Assembly: GCF_010977555.1 (NCBI RefSeq)
Contig: NZ_CP048815.1
Coordinates: forward strand, 930,001-994,000
Reading direction: 5' to 3'
Source: Caulobacter rhizosphaerae
GTDB taxonomy: Bacteria > Pseudomonadota > Alphaproteobacteria > Caulobacterales > Caulobacteraceae
Length of the DNA: 64,000 bases
In this document: positions 1 to 8,598 of the stretch, piece after piece
How positions within the stretch are numbered: position 1 is the stretch's first letter
How the letters are laid out: the number at the start of each line of letters is the position of its first letter
The notes under the pieces: model-generated
What the model was told of the DNA's origin: nothing
Database searches by the model: none
What the model saw: only the letters and a program-made list of their open reading frames with translations
Made by a program: the position numbers and the translations under genes

Positions 1-2422
1 TCAGGAGGGGCTGCCATGTCACCGAACTCGAGAACCGCAGATCGCCGGCCTTTCGGGTGGCGATGCGATAGTCGAACTGGAAATCCACCGCTTCGCTGAT
101 CGTCTCGCCGATGCTGAAGGCGCTCGTGTCGAGGCTGGTGACCACCCCTGCGGTGTAGCCTCTGGCCCGGTCGGCGTCGGTCAGGGGCGCGCGGATCACG
201 CGCTCGGGATAGAGAGCCTCATGGTCCAAGAAATATTGGGCGCCGCCGCCGGAGATGATGACGGGTTCGCGGGTTTTTACGATCCGCGTATAGTCGATCG
301 AGAACCGCAGGCCCGGCGCGGCCCGGGGCGTCGCCACCAGACCGACCGAGACGCTACGCGCCCGTTCGGCGGTCGGTGATCCGCCGAAGGTGGCGAGCAG
401 CGGCTGCTCGGAACCGATCAAGGCGCCGCGCCGCTTGGGGTCGCTGGAATGAACGCCGAACTGGTAGTTCCACGCCACGCCCCCCGTACCTTCGCTCGCA
501 GAGTATCGCATGGTGGCGCGGGCCAGCTGAGCGATCGCCGGCGGAACGACGCCCGTCGCCAGGCTGGCGCGCAGCATCACGTCAGGCATCGGGAACACCC
601 GAAGGCCCAGGGTGTAGACCGGCGCTGTCTGGTGGTCGTCGACCGGATCGTCGTTGGCGAACAGCAGGTCGTCGCGATTGGCGGGCAGGACCGCCCGCAT
701 CGCCTCGTGGCGCACCGCCAACTGCAGTTCCAGGCCAGACAATAGTCGCGGCCCATCGTCTCGCGGGATCAGCGGCGCGCGCGCCTCGGCGTAGTAGGAC
801 CGGAGGGTCTGGGTCACGCCGTACGGCATGCCGTCCCAGAAGAACAGGTTGTAGTCCTTGACCGTGGCGGCTGGAACGTGCTCGCGGCGATCCTCGGCCA
901 GCAGCGACAGGGTCAGCGGACCACCGGGCAGGTCCGCCACCGATCCCGCGAGCCTGGCGGAGATGACGCGGAAGCTGTTGGATTGGACGTACGAGCCAAA
1001 GCTGCCGGGTTGATCGTGGTAGTTCGCTGAACCGCGGACTTCGGCCTCGCCCGCCGTATAGTCGGCGTTGAGTTTCCAGGCGGCCGGCAGGTCGATGATC
1101 AGGCCGGCGGTGGTCCGTGTCGTCGCCGTCCGGCTTCGCTGCTCCACCGCTTGGTCCAGCGTCGAGTAGCCGTTGGCCAGGGCGCTCACAGGGACGCCGA
1201 TATAGCGCCCCGCGGGGGTGTATGAGCGACCCTCGCTACGCAACGCCAGCCCGTCGAGATAGGCCTCCACCGACGGGCCGAACCGGTGGCGGACGCTGAG
1301 CAGGGCGGATGAGGAGCTTTCGCGTGTGACGAGGTTGGCCCATGGGGTGATCAGGCCGGGCGCGAATTGCAGATCGATCTTCGCCACATCGGCCGCCGAG
1401 AGCCCTGGGCTGTCGGCCAGAAAGGACTTGCGGTCGTTCGCATAGCGCCGGGCCCGGGCCTTGGCGGGATAGTCACGTTCGCCGACCCGCAGATCGGCGC
1501 CGCGGAAATCGCTGAAGGCGACCATGACGTCGGTCCGCCCGCCGTCCGGCGTGAAGCCGATCCGTCCGTCCACCCGCTTGGTCGCAGCATCGAAGCGGGA
1601 TGTGTCGCCATAGGTGACCGCCAGGTCCGCGCCCCGGTAGTCTCGCTTCAGGACGATATTGACGGCGCCCGCCACCGCGCCCGCGCCGTACACGCCGCCG
1701 GACGTTGCGGTCAGCACCTCGATACGGTCGATCGCCGACAGCGGCACGCCGCTGATATCGGACTGCAGGAAGGCGTTGTCGATGGAAGGCAGGCTCGGCA
1801 AGCGCCGACCGTCGATCAGCACCAGGGTCTGGCTGGACCCCATGCCACGCATGTCGATCTCTGATCGGCTGCTGCCGTTCTGGTTGACGGGATCCTGGAT
1901 CGCCGCGCGGGGCTGAGCGTTGCTGGACAGGCGTTCTCGAAAGAAGTCGTCCAGGGTGTCGACGTGCGATGTGGCCAGGTCGCGGGACGTCCAGACCTTG
2001 TAGGGCTGGATGTCGTCCTGGGTGCGAGGGATGTCGCTGTTCTGAGAGCGGGCCGTGACCAGCAGTTCGGGCAGGGACACCGGATTGTCCGGCTCGGACG
2101 GCGCCAGAGGCGGGGCGGGATAGATGATATAGGCGCCGTCCGCGGTGCGCCGGTAGGCGAGGCCAGATCCCGCCAGCAGCAACTGAAGGGCCTGTTCGGG
2201 GGTGTAGCGGCCTTTCAGACGTGGGGCGGCGCCGGAAGCCTGAGCGGCGTCCGCCATAACCAGTTCGCGTCCCGAGCGCCGGGCGACGTCGGTGAGCGCC
2301 GTGACAAGCGACTGGTCCGCCGTATCCACCGACAGAGCGCGAGGCGCCTCGGCCTGTGAGGCCGTCCAAGCCATCATTGTCGCGCAGAGCAAGAGCATCG
2401 CGCCCGCATCGGCTTTGCGCAT
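1..2422 (-). CDS. TonB-dependent receptor with STN domain (3' end outside window)
   Basis: Outer-membrane receptor for TonB/ExbBD-driven uptake of a large nutrient; the substrate cannot be told from sequence. Translation from ATG 2420-2422 gives a signal peptide (MRKADAGAMLLL..., ending near AEA), then a short secretin/TonB N-terminal (STN) domain at about residues 28-100. A plug domain follows with DMRGMGSSQTLVLIDGRR and the GVYGAGAVAGAVNI signature. The rest is beta-barrel sequence running off the left edge of the window. STN domains often serve FecR/ECF-sigma signalling, but no sigma or anti-sigma gene is visible here. The start is chosen because the signal peptide begins there. The ribosome site is weak (a G-rich run). 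The gene is intact as far as seen. It resembles the large TonB receptor families of Caulobacterales. Confidence 0.9.
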   Translation of the reverse strand, partial: MRKADAGAMLLLCATMMAWTASQAEAPRALSVDTADQSLVTALTDVARRSGRELVMADAAQASGAAPRLKGRYTPEQALQLLLAGSGLAYRRTADGAYIIYPAPPLAPSEPDNPVSLPELLVTARSQNSDIPRTQDDIQPYKVWTSRDLATSHVDTLDDFFRERLSSNAQPRAAIQDPVNQNGSSRSEIDMRGMGSSQTLVLIDGRRLPSLPSIDNAFLQSDISGVPLSAIDRIEVLTATSGGVYGAGAVAGAVNIVLKRDYRGADLAVTYGDTSRFDAATKRVDGRIGFTPDGGRTDVMVAFSDFRGADLRVGERDYPAKARARRYANDRKSFLADSPGLSAADVAKIDLQFAPGLITPWANLVTRESSSSALLSVRHRFGPSVEAYLDGLALRSEGRSYTPAGRYIGVPVSALANGYSTLDQAVEQRSRTATTRTTAGLIIDLPAAWKLNADYTAGEAEVRGSANYHDQPGSFGSYVQSNSFRVISARLAGSVADLPGGPLTLSLLAEDRREHVPAATVKDYNLFFWDGMPYGVTQTLRSYYAEARAPLIPRDDGPRLLSGLELQLAVRHEAMRAVLPANRDDLLFANDDPVDDHQTAPVYTLGLRVFPMPDVMLRASLATGVVPPAIAQLARATMRYSASEGTGGVAWNYQFGVHSSDPKRRGALIGSEQPLLATFGGSPTAERARSVSVGLVATPRAAPGLRFSIDYTRIVKTREPVIISGGGAQYFLDHEALYPERVIRAPLTDADRARGYTAGVVTSLDTSAFSIGETISEAVDFQFDYRIATRKAGDLRFSSSVTWQPLL

Positions 2423-2755
2423 GAGAGCCCCCCCCGCAGGGTCAGTTAACAGTCCGCATGAGGGCGATCAATCTGGGAGACAAGCCCAGGCTATCGGCGC
2501 CGTCTAGCGACACCCGGCTAAGCGCTTGAATCTAGTTAGGCGTGCGAAAATCACCAATTGACCCAGACAACCTAACGCCGTCCCTCAACGTGTTTGGCCC
2601 ATCTAACGATGACCCTGATCAAACCGTCTACAACCATATGCTCTTGGTACGTCAAAAAGGGACATATGATCGAGGGAAGGGCCTCCTACATTCTTGTTCG
2701 AGCTTGCCTGCCGCCCTCTGTGCTTTAGGTAGAGCTTTTCGGCGGGGAGCCCATT
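2423..2755. other. Intergenic region upstream of the TonB receptor gene
   Basis: It should hold the receptor promoter (minus strand) and the promoter of the small gene at 2756. No clear -35/-10 pair stands out. The stretch 2514-2625 contains degenerate copies of the repeat found at 5036-5245 (listed separately). No ORF with coding character was seen. Confidence 0.5.
2514..2625. repeat. Degenerate relic of the CCGGCTAAG / AACTTAAGGCCGTCC repeat
   Basis: CCGGCTAAGCGCTTGAA at 2514-2530 resembles CCGGCTAAGGCGTTGAA at about 5138. AACCTAACGCCGTCC near 2570 resembles AACTTAAGGCCGTCC near 5225, with 13 of 15 bases the same. The two sites occur in similar surroundings, so this looks like an older, decayed copy of the same element end. 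Orientation and exact limits are uncertain. Confidence 0.35.
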
Positions 2756-3283
2756 ATGGCGAGCATTGACGGCTGGGGCGCTGAAGTTGGTCAAGGGGAG
2801 GCTTTATTGGCCTTCCGCACGCCGGAACTGGTCACGGCTCTGGAACTTGCGAGCCTGATAACGGCTCTTGGCGCGGAATATTCGAGGATCAATCGTGGGC
2901 GCGAATTGGCCATTGTCGAAATCCGCACCGGCTCCCTGTTCGTTCTGATTGCCGACAGTCTCCTGAAAGGCTCGCCGTATGCCAAAGCGGCGATCGATTA
3001 TCTTGGAGCCGCGAGTGCCATTGGAAAGCTTGTGACATCGATCAGGCGAGCACTGGAGAAGTCCAAGCAAGACCCCAGCTCGCTGACCAGTCGAAACGCC
3101 GGATCAAGGACTGCGCGGGAAATTGTGAAGATTGCAGCGCAACACGGTGCCGCGCTGGAGCTGCATCATAAAGTCAACCGTGATGGTGAAGAGCTAACGG
3201 TTCGCCTCGAGGCGAATGAAGCTCAGCGGATCCAGTTGATGTCTGACACACGCCGCTTGTCGCCCCCGGAGTACGCTAGGTAG
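2756..3283 (+). CDS. Hypothetical protein, 175 aa
   Basis: I do not recognise this protein. It starts at ATG 2756 behind a good GGGGAG ribosome site 8 bases upstream. The first 110 residues alternate hydrophobic and polar segments; GSLFVLIADSLLKGSPYAKA and the following AAIDYLGAASAIGKLV could form an amphipathic or membrane-associated helix pair. The C-terminal third (LHHKVNRDGEELTVRLEANE) is polar. The stop at 3281-3283 lies exactly where the sequence changes into an oppositely oriented ATPase-gene fragment. The natural C-terminus may therefore have been lost in that rearrangement. No partner gene is nearby. Confidence 0.6.
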   Translation: MASIDGWGAEVGQGEALLAFRTPELVTALELASLITALGAEYSRINRGRELAIVEIRTGSLFVLIADSLLKGSPYAKAAIDYLGAASAIGKLVTSIRRALEKSKQDPSSLTSRNAGSRTAREIVKIAAQHGAALELHHKVNRDGEELTVRLEANEAQRIQLMSDTRRLSPPEYAR

Positions 3284-3712
3284 GGTTCGGCCTGGGTCAG
3301 CAGGTAGCTCGCCTCGCCACGCAATTCCGATGTGTCCGCGGACCAGGCGCGGTCGAGAGCCGGCTGTAACGCACCCGACGGCAACAACGTGGTCCACTGC
3401 CCGTAGTGACCGGCGCGCCCAAGCTCCTGTAGCAGGACGTAGAGCCCCGCTAGCGGCATGGCGGGGTCCGCGAGGACCGCTTCCAGGAGTCGCCCGACCA
3501 GGTTTCGGCCGGTTGCGTCCTGGCCCTCGATGATTTTGCCCAGGACGACTGCGGCAAAGCGCTGGTGAGGGCAGCGCAGATCATCCCCCCCCAGGATCAG
3601 TCGCTCTTGAACGAGCCAGTCCAGCGCGCGACGCGTCTCCGTCGACGCGACTTCGGCCATCTCGGCCAGCGCCAGGATCTGCTCGCGCTCCGGGCGAGCA
3701 TCGCGGGAAGCT
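3284..3712 (-). pseudogene. Fragment of a STAND-type ATPase gene (C-terminal part)
   Basis: The minus strand encodes an uninterrupted protein-like stretch without a start of its own. It begins near LALAEMAEVASTETRRALDW and continues with LRCPHQRFAAVVLGKIIEG, LLEAVLADPAMPLAGLY and SYLLTQAEPYLA. A winged-helix-like segment with an RCPHQRFA motif followed by alpha-helical repeats is typical of the region behind the ATPase domain in STAND proteins. The upstream end is cut near 3712 by IS3-family sequence, and the downstream end stops abruptly near 3284. The longer open frame (to 4455) is antisense to the transposase and is not coding. Family assignment is by pattern only. Confidence 0.5.
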
Positions 3713-3847
3713 AGTTGTCGGATGGACGTGTCGGAGGCGCGGCGGCTGAAGGCCCTGGAAGACGAGAACGCCAAGCTCAAGCGGATGCTGGCGGACGCGA
3801 TGCTCGACAATGTCGCGCTGAAGGATCTGCTGGGAAAAAAGTGGTGA
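3713..3847 (+). pseudogene. IS3-family orfA remnant (C-terminal coiled coil)
   Basis: Only the C-terminal part of the orfA product remains: [20 protein letters not shown], then [20 protein letters not shown], ending KKW and TGA at 3845-3847. This leucine-zipper-like helix is characteristic of IS3-family OrfA. The helix-turn-helix N-terminal half is absent. An ATG at 3722 is inside the normal reading frame and is not the native start. Confidence 0.75.
3835..3841 (+). promoter_or_regulatory. Programmed -1 frameshift site (A6G)
   Basis: AAAAAAG sits six bases before the orfA stop codon, where orfA (frame 2) and orfB (frame 1) overlap. IS3-family elements use this slippery motif to make the OrfAB fusion transposase. 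Confidence 0.65.
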
Positions 3848-4773
3848 CGCCCGCGGCGCATCGGGAGGCTGCTAGCTATCTGCAGTCGGCCTACGAGATG
3901 AGCGAGCGGCGGGCGTGCCGGGTTCTGGGCGTGGATCGCAGCAGCGTGCGCTATGCCGCCACGCGGCCCGACGACGGCGCCCTGCGCGAGCGGCTCAAGG
4001 CCCTGGCCCAGGAACGCCGCCGGTTCGGCTACCGCCGGCTGCACGTGCTGCTCCGGCGCGAGGGGCACGCGGTCAACAAGAAGCGGGTCCAGCGGCTTTA
4101 TCGCGAGGAGAAGCTGACCGTGCGCCGGCGCGGCGGACGCAAGCGGGCGGTCGGCACGCGGCGGCCCCTGGAGGTCCCGCTGGCGCCCAACCAGCGCTGG
4201 AGCCTGGACTTCGTGTCCGACCAGATGACCGACGGCCGCCGCTTCCGAATCCTGACGGTGATCGACAACTGCACGCGCGAGTGCCTGGCCCTGGTGGCCG
4301 ACACCTCGCTGTCGGGCCGGCGGGTGGCGCGCGAACTGGACGCCATCATCTCCCAGCGTGGCCGGCGGCCCGAGACCATCGTCAGCGACAATGGGACCGA
4401 ATACACCTCCAACGCCATCCTGGCCTGGACTGACGACAACGGCGTGGGCTGGCACTACATCGCACCCGGCAAGCCCCAGCAGAACGGTTACAACGAGAGC
4501 TTCAACGGTCGGCTGCGCGACGAGCTGCTGAACGAGACCCTGTTCCGGTCACTGCCGCACGCCCGCGCCGTGCTGGAGACCTGGCGGCGCGACTACAACG
4601 AGCGCCGGCCCCACTCCAAGCTCGGCTGGATGACACCCAGGGAGTACGCCAGCGCCTTCTGCGGAGAGACCGGCCGGCACGCTGCGCAGGCTGATAGCTC
4701 CGCGCACCGGCCTCTTGCCACCCACCAACACCAAGGCTCAAATCAACCCAGGACTCTCGTTATCGCTGGATGA
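3841..4773 (+). CDS. IS3-family transposase OrfB (DDE catalytic subunit)
   Basis: This is the catalytic half of the transposase, normally made as an OrfAB fusion by -1 frameshifting. It has an N-terminal HTH_21-like region ([20 protein letters not shown]) and then an rve integrase core. The DDE residues are visible in [12 protein letters not shown] (first D), [11 protein letters not shown] (second D) and [16 protein letters not shown] (E). The final [20 protein letters not shown] is the usual family tail. After that the product carries about 40 extra residues up to the stop at 4773. The frame overlaps the end of the orfA remnant. OrfB looks intact, but without orfA it is probably inactive. 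Confidence 0.85.
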   Translation: MVTPAAHREAASYLQSAYEMSERRACRVLGVDRSSVRYAATRPDDGALRERLKALAQERRRFGYRRLHVLLRREGHAVNKKRVQRLYREEKLTVRRRGGRKRAVGTRRPLEVPLAPNQRWSLDFVSDQMTDGRRFRILTVIDNCTRECLALVADTSLSGRRVARELDAIISQRGRRPETIVSDNGTEYTSNAILAWTDDNGVGWHYIAPGKPQQNGYNESFNGRLRDELLNETLFRSLPHARAVLETWRRDYNERRPHSKLGWMTPREYASAFCGETGRHAAQADSSAHRPLATHQHQGSNQPRTLVIAG

Positions 4774-5035
4774 GAAACGGGGGTCACGTCAGCATCACCT
4801 TCCAGCCAAACTCATCGTTGCACTCGCCTCAGTACGTTCGTTACCATTCAGCTATCGCCCAGGTGCGAGCTCATCCAATGTCAGAGAGGGGTCAGACCGG
4901 GCTGTCGCCGACAGTCACGGCGGCGGATCGGGGCAAAAAAGCATTCTTTCGTGAAAGGGTGCAGCTCCGCGTTTTCACACAGCCTCAGTCAAAGACGGTC
5001 AAAACTTGAAACTTGGTCTTTGAGGTCAGCGACCA

Positions 5036-5105
5036 CCACCTGCGACCGCCTCGCATTATCGACGGTCTTAAGTTGCAAATGGGTACGTCTTAAGTTGCAA
5101 CGACA
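5036..5105 (+). repeat. Left copy of 70-bp imperfect direct repeat
   Basis: It aligns without gaps to 41105-41174, with 55 of 70 bases identical by hand count. Shared blocks are CCACCTGCGA, TCGCATTAT, TTAAGTTG, AAATGGG and CGACA. The right copy lies beside the 3' end of tRNA-Arg. The two copies enclose the serine recombinase and all the defence-type genes, as attachment-site repeats would, but 79% identity is low for a recent att duplication. Confidence 0.6.
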
Positions 5106-5233
5106 CACGACACATATATGGGGCCAACTTAACGCTGGCCGGCTAAGGCGTTGAAATCCCTCAATTGGCTATTTTTGCCAACTTGGCGGTCCCAACTTAA
5201 GACTGACCCTGGAGCGCGCAATCCAACTTAAGG
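5065..5233. repeat. Cluster of TTAAGTTG / CAACTTAA motifs
   Basis: Two exact direct copies of GTCTTAAGTTGCAA lie at 5065-5078 and 5087-5100, starting 22 bases apart, about two helical turns. Inverted copies lie at about 5124-5132 (CCAACTTAA), 5191-5203 (CCCAACTTAAGAC) and 5223-5233 (CCAACTTAAGG). Repeated short motifs of this kind are transposase-binding sites at the ends of some insertion sequences (IS21 family, for example). No transposase gene remains. Confidence 0.5.
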
Positions 5234-5485
5234 CCGTCCGCGGATCTTGACCCGACGACCTTAGGGCGGCAAAAATATCGGCGATTACAAAGACTTGTTG
5301 TTTACATGCGTCTACGTAATGTCGACGTCGTGTAATCGTCTACGCGCCGTCGGCATGACAGCGACGCTACGCCGTCAAAACGCCGTCAAAACGGCGACGC
5401 TAGATCCGGCCGTGGCCGCGATCGATGGCGGCGAAGCCTGCCAAAGGCTAGGCTAGAATCCGAGCTGACCTGATCTGGACCGCCC

Positions 5486-5659
5486 ATGGCCGTGCTGACC
5501 ACAACCCGGGATCAAAACCGCGTCGCCGCCGCCGCCCGCAAGGTGGGCGGCTACAGCGTCCTGATCAGGCTTTCAAAGGAAAGACTGACCGCGCCTATCG
5601 GCTCGGTGCCGATGCGCGACCCGCGGACCGGCCAGTGGAGCTATCGCAAACCCGACTGA
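5486..5659 (+). CDS. Small hypothetical protein, 57 aa
   Basis: The frame is ATG 5486 to TGA 5657-5659. The product begins MAVLTTTRDQNRVAAAARKV and ends GSVPMRDPRTGQWSYRKPD. It is basic (many R/K) with no recognised domain, and codon use is GC-rich at third positions, like the neighbours. It lies upstream of, and convergent to, the HTH gene at 5700-6083. The function is unknown, and a chance ORF cannot be ruled out. Confidence 0.35.
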   Translation: MAVLTTTRDQNRVAAAARKVGGYSVLIRLSKERLTAPIGSVPMRDPRTGQWSYRKPD

Positions 5660-5699
5660 CACGCCGGCCGCTGCGGCCGCGCATCTAGACTTTGCCCGG

Positions 5700-6083
5700 T
5701 TACCCGCGCCCCTGGCAGCGATCGATGGCGTTGACCGCGCGCACCAGGGCCGGCCGCAGGCTCATGATGCTGGAGGCTGGCACGAGATCATGCCGCCCGC
5801 AAAGCGCCAGCACCGTAGTCAGCACTTCGTCGGAGCAGCGCATCAGGGCCACGAGGTTCTCGCCGCTGGGGCCGTTTCGGCCATCGATCCAGTTGCGCAC
5901 CGTCCGCTCGTTGGTGCGAGTGATGCGGCCGATTTCCTTAAGCGCCGAAGGGGTTTGCCCCCATTCGACCAGCATGGCCGCGGCGATCGCATCGCTGAAT
6001 GGCGGGCCGTCCACGACGCTTTCGACGTGAAAAGTTTTTCCGGATTCTGACCGAAAATTTCGGTCGTTCTTGGGAAAAGACAT
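5700..6083 (-). CDS. Helix-turn-helix DNA-binding protein, 127 aa
   Basis: Probable small repressor. A helix-turn-helix is visible at about residues 47-75 (SALKEIGRITRTNERTVRNW, then IDGRNGPSGENLV), in the layout of Cro/XRE-like proteins. The C-terminal part (DEVLTTVLALCGRHDLVPAS) is helical. It is transcribed divergently from the serine recombinase gene, 66 bases away, which fits a regulator of recombinase expression. That role is inferred from position only. ATG 6083 is the first start in the frame and is preceded by an AT-rich stretch that could hold both divergent promoters. Confidence 0.75.
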   Translation of the reverse strand: MSFPKNDRNFRSESGKTFHVESVVDGPPFSDAIAAAMLVEWGQTPSALKEIGRITRTNERTVRNWIDGRNGPSGENLVALMRCSDEVLTTVLALCGRHDLVPASSIMSLRPALVRAVNAIDRCQGRG

Positions 6084-6149
6084 TCCTAAATCCCTCGTCT
6101 AACCTCGACGCCATGAGACTTACGGCCCCATGTCCGGCAGCAATCGGCG

Positions 6150-7721
6150 TTGACGATGATCGTGGCGAACCCAGCAACAGATGTCGGATCTGACCGCAAA
6201 ATAGTCCGCGCGGCGCAGTACGTGCGCATGTCGACCGAGCATCAGAAATACTCGACGGAGAACCAGGCCGACGTCATAGCCAAGTACGCTGAGCAGCGAG
6301 GATTTGAGATTGTTCGAACCTATGCTGACGCTGGCAAGAGCGGACTGCGCCTGGATGGTCGCCAAGCGCTGCAGGCGCTGATCGCCGATGTGCGGGCAGG
6401 CAAAGCCGATTACAGCGCGATCCTGGTCTACGACATCAGCCGCTGGGGGCGCTTTCAGGACGCGGACGAGAGCGGCTTTTACGAGTACGTCTGCCGTGAG
6501 GCGGGCATTGCTCTCCACTATTGCGCGGAGCAGTTCGAAAACGACGGCAGCCTAAGCTCGACGATCATCAAGAGCATGAAGCGGGCGATGGCTGGCGAGT
6601 ACAGCCGCGAGCTGTCGGTCAAGGTTTTCACCGGGCAATGCCGCCTGATAACGCTCGGGTTCCGGCAAGGCGGCCATGCGGGATATGGGTTGCGGCGCCA
6701 ACTGGTCGACGAGCATCGCGCGCCCAAGGCCGAGCTCGGTCGCGGTGAACAAAAGAGCCTGCAGACCGATCGAGTCGTCCTGCGACCCGGCCCGCCGGAA
6801 GAGGTCGAGGTCGTGCGCCGCCTCTATCGGATGTTCGTCGTGCAGCGGCGCTCGGAGACGGAGATTGCCGCTCAGCTCAACGCCGAAGGCCTGGTCACCG
6901 ACCTCGGCCGGCCGTGGACGCGAGGCGTCGTCCACCAGATCCTGACCAACGAGAAGTACATCGGCAACAACGTCTACAATCGCGTCTCTTTCAAGCTGAA
7001 GGCCAAACGCGTCACCAACGATCCGGACATGTGGGTGCGCGCCGACGGCGCCTTCGAGGGCATCGTCGAGCTGGATTTCTTCGAGGCGGCGCAGCGGATC
7101 ATCTTCGATCGCAGCCGGCGGTTCACCGACGAACAGCTTCTTGAGCGGCTTTCGTCCTTGCTCAGCCAGCGAGGCTGGCTCTCGGGTCTGGTGATCGACG
7201 AGATCGAGGACATGCCGTCGAGCTCGACGTTCCGGCATCGGTTCGGGAGCTTACTACGGGCCTACCAGCTGGTCGGCTTCTCGCCAGCGCGGGACTATCG
7301 ATACATCGAGACCAACCGTGCGCTGCGGGAGCTTCATCCAGACGTCGTCGCCGGCGTCATCGCGGACATTCGAGGCGCGGGCGCCAGCGTCGAGCGCGAT
7401 CCGCACACCGACCTGCTGCAGATCAACGATGAGTTCACTGCATCGCTGGTGATCGTGCGTTGCCACCAGACGCCGGCCGGGAGTCTGCGTTGGAAGGTTC
7501 GCCTGGATCAGGGGCTGCGGCCGGACATCACCATCGCCGCCAGGATGACATCCGACAACGCCGCGGTGCGCGACTACTATCTGCTGCCCTGGATCGACGT
7601 CGGCGCCGCGGCGAACCTCAAGCTGGCGCCGGACAACCACATCGGCCTGGACGCCTACCGCTTTGATGACCTCGACGGTTTCGTCGATCTCACACGGCGT
7701 ACAGCGTTGCGTGCGGCATGA
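6150..7721 (+). CDS. Large serine recombinase, 523 aa
   Basis: Site-specific recombinase of the resolvase/invertase superfamily, expected to integrate or excise the island. The resolvase domain covers about residues 18-165, with the catalytic serine in AAQYVRMSTEHQ (Ser28), ILVYDISRWGRF, and the arginine-bearing helix around SMKRAMAGEYSRELS. A recombinase domain follows (GGHAGYGLRR ... GLVTDLGRPWTRGVVHQILT, NEKYIGNNVYNR). The C-terminal 200 residues lack the usual zinc-ribbon signature and I do not recognise them. Its stop overlaps the start of the next gene by four bases (ATGA), so it is co-translated with the ParB-like gene. Such recombinase/ParB/RepB trios occur in alphaproteobacterial accessory regions. 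Confidence 0.88.
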   Translation: MTMIVANPATDVGSDRKIVRAAQYVRMSTEHQKYSTENQADVIAKYAEQRGFEIVRTYADAGKSGLRLDGRQALQALIADVRAGKADYSAILVYDISRWGRFQDADESGFYEYVCREAGIALHYCAEQFENDGSLSSTIIKSMKRAMAGEYSRELSVKVFTGQCRLITLGFRQGGHAGYGLRRQLVDEHRAPKAELGRGEQKSLQTDRVVLRPGPPEEVEVVRRLYRMFVVQRRSETEIAAQLNAEGLVTDLGRPWTRGVVHQILTNEKYIGNNVYNRVSFKLKAKRVTNDPDMWVRADGAFEGIVELDFFEAAQRIIFDRSRRFTDEQLLERLSSLLSQRGWLSGLVIDEIEDMPSSSTFRHRFGSLLRAYQLVGFSPARDYRYIETNRALRELHPDVVAGVIADIRGAGASVERDPHTDLLQINDEFTASLVIVRCHQTPAGSLRWKVRLDQGLRPDITIAARMTSDNAAVRDYYLLPWIDVGAAANLKLAPDNHIGLDAYRFDDLDGFVDLTRRTALRAA

Positions 7722-8596
7722 CCCAAGCCCCCGAAGTCCGGATGGTCGCGGTCGACGCCATCACCGTCATCAATCCCAGGGTCCGCAATCGCCGGATCTT
7801 CCAGGAGTTGGTCACCAGCATCGCCCATCTTGGCCTCAAGAAGCCGATCACAGTCAGTCAGCGGCCCGGCAAGCAGCGCTACGACCTGGTTTGCGGGCAA
7901 GGGCGGCTGGAAGCCTTTATGGCGCTGGGCCAACCTGAGATCCCGGCCATCATCATCGAAGCCAGCGAGGACGACTGCTTCGTAATGAGCTTGGTCGAAA
8001 ACCTGGCGCGCCGACAGCATACACCGCTGGAGCTCGTCCGCTCGATCGGCGCGTTGCGCGAGCGCGGCTACAGCTATCAGGAGATCGCCGGCAAGGTCGA
8101 TTTCAGCCCCGAGTACGTCTACGCGATCTGCTACCTCCTGGAGAACGGCGAGGAAAAGCTGATCAACGCCGTCGAGCGCGGCGTCATCCCCCACACCATC
8201 GCCATGGAGATCGCCAAGGCCAAGGAGGGCGAGGTGCAGCAGGCTCTTGCCAAGGCCTATGAGGAAAAGGCGATCCCCGGCAACCAGGTGTTGGCGATCC
8301 GGCAGATCATCGAGCAGCGCAACGCCAGCGGCAAAGGCTTGCATCACCGCTCAAGTCCCCATCGAACGAAGGGGCGGGTGACGTCCGAGGCGTTGATCCG
8401 CGCCTATCAGCGCGAAACCGAACGACAGCAGCAGCTCGTCAAGCGCGCCTCACTGACCCAGAGCCGGTTGATGTTCGTCACCAATGCGCTGAAGCGCCTC
8501 CTCGCCGACGACCACTTCGTCGCCTTGATGAGGGCCGAGGGCGTCGGTTCGGTGCCCAGCGCGCTGGCTGAGCGCATCGGCTACGATCGGGGCTGA
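7718..8596 (+). CDS. ParB-like nuclease-domain protein, 292 aa
   Basis: The ParB N-terminal fold is visible at residues 8-95: VDAITVINPRVRNRRIFQEL, LKKPITVSQRPG, YDLVCGQGRLEAFMALG, and a CTP-binding-like NLARRQHTPLELVRSIGAL. A central helix-turn-helix follows (YSYQEIAGKVDFSPEYVYAI). The C-terminal half is helical and basic. Chromosomal and plasmid ParB proteins bind centromere sites, but this copy has no ParA next to it. It overlaps the recombinase gene by four bases and is followed two bases later by the RepB-like gene. It more probably acts with the recombinase in DNA binding or control than in partition; that is an inference from the operon. Confidence 0.8.
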   Translation: MTQAPEVRMVAVDAITVINPRVRNRRIFQELVTSIAHLGLKKPITVSQRPGKQRYDLVCGQGRLEAFMALGQPEIPAIIIEASEDDCFVMSLVENLARRQHTPLELVRSIGALRERGYSYQEIAGKVDFSPEYVYAICYLLENGEEKLINAVERGVIPHTIAMEIAKAKEGEVQQALAKAYEEKAIPGNQVLAIRQIIEQRNASGKGLHHRSSPHRTKGRVTSEALIRAYQRETERQQQLVKRASLTQSRLMFVTNALKRLLADDHFVALMRAEGVGSVPSALAERIGYDRG

Positions 8597-8598
8597 CG

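Larger units (their letters stand above)
3713..4786 (+). mobile_element. IS3-family (IS407-like) insertion sequence, 5'-truncated
   Basis: It contains the tail of orfA, a slippery A6G frameshift site and a complete orfB. The left end and the start of orfA are missing, so the element joins the ATPase-gene fragment near 3712. The right end is probably at about 4786, where GGGGGTCA could be the terminal inverted repeat (IS3-family ends read TG...CA). With no left end the element should not be able to move by itself. Confidence 0.75.
4787..5485. other. Intergenic scar region with repeats
   Basis: No convincing gene. The stretch holds the left copy of the island-flanking direct repeat (5036-5105) and five copies of a TTAAGTTG-type motif (5065-5233). 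It also holds a short tandem repeat, ACGCCGTCAAA twice, near 5370-5391. The AT content rises around 5280-5340 (GATTACAAAGACTTGTTG...). This would suit a promoter or a recombination site, but neither can be shown from sequence. Confidence 0.5.

Noticed and set aside
1473-2369. 298-residue minus-strand ORF over the TonB receptor
   Set aside because: It lies in another frame of the receptor gene; the receptor frame carries the signal peptide, STN and plug motifs, while this one is Arg/Gly-rich shadow sequence.
3713-4455. Upstream extension of the minus-strand STAND fragment
   Set aside because: The extension is antisense to the IS3 transposase and has no protein-like character beyond the fragment ending near 3712.
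5340-5400. Possible CRISPR-like short repeats
   Set aside because: Only an 11-base tandem duplication (ACGCCGTCAAA) is present; there are no evenly spaced repeats with unique spacers, here or elsewhere in the window.
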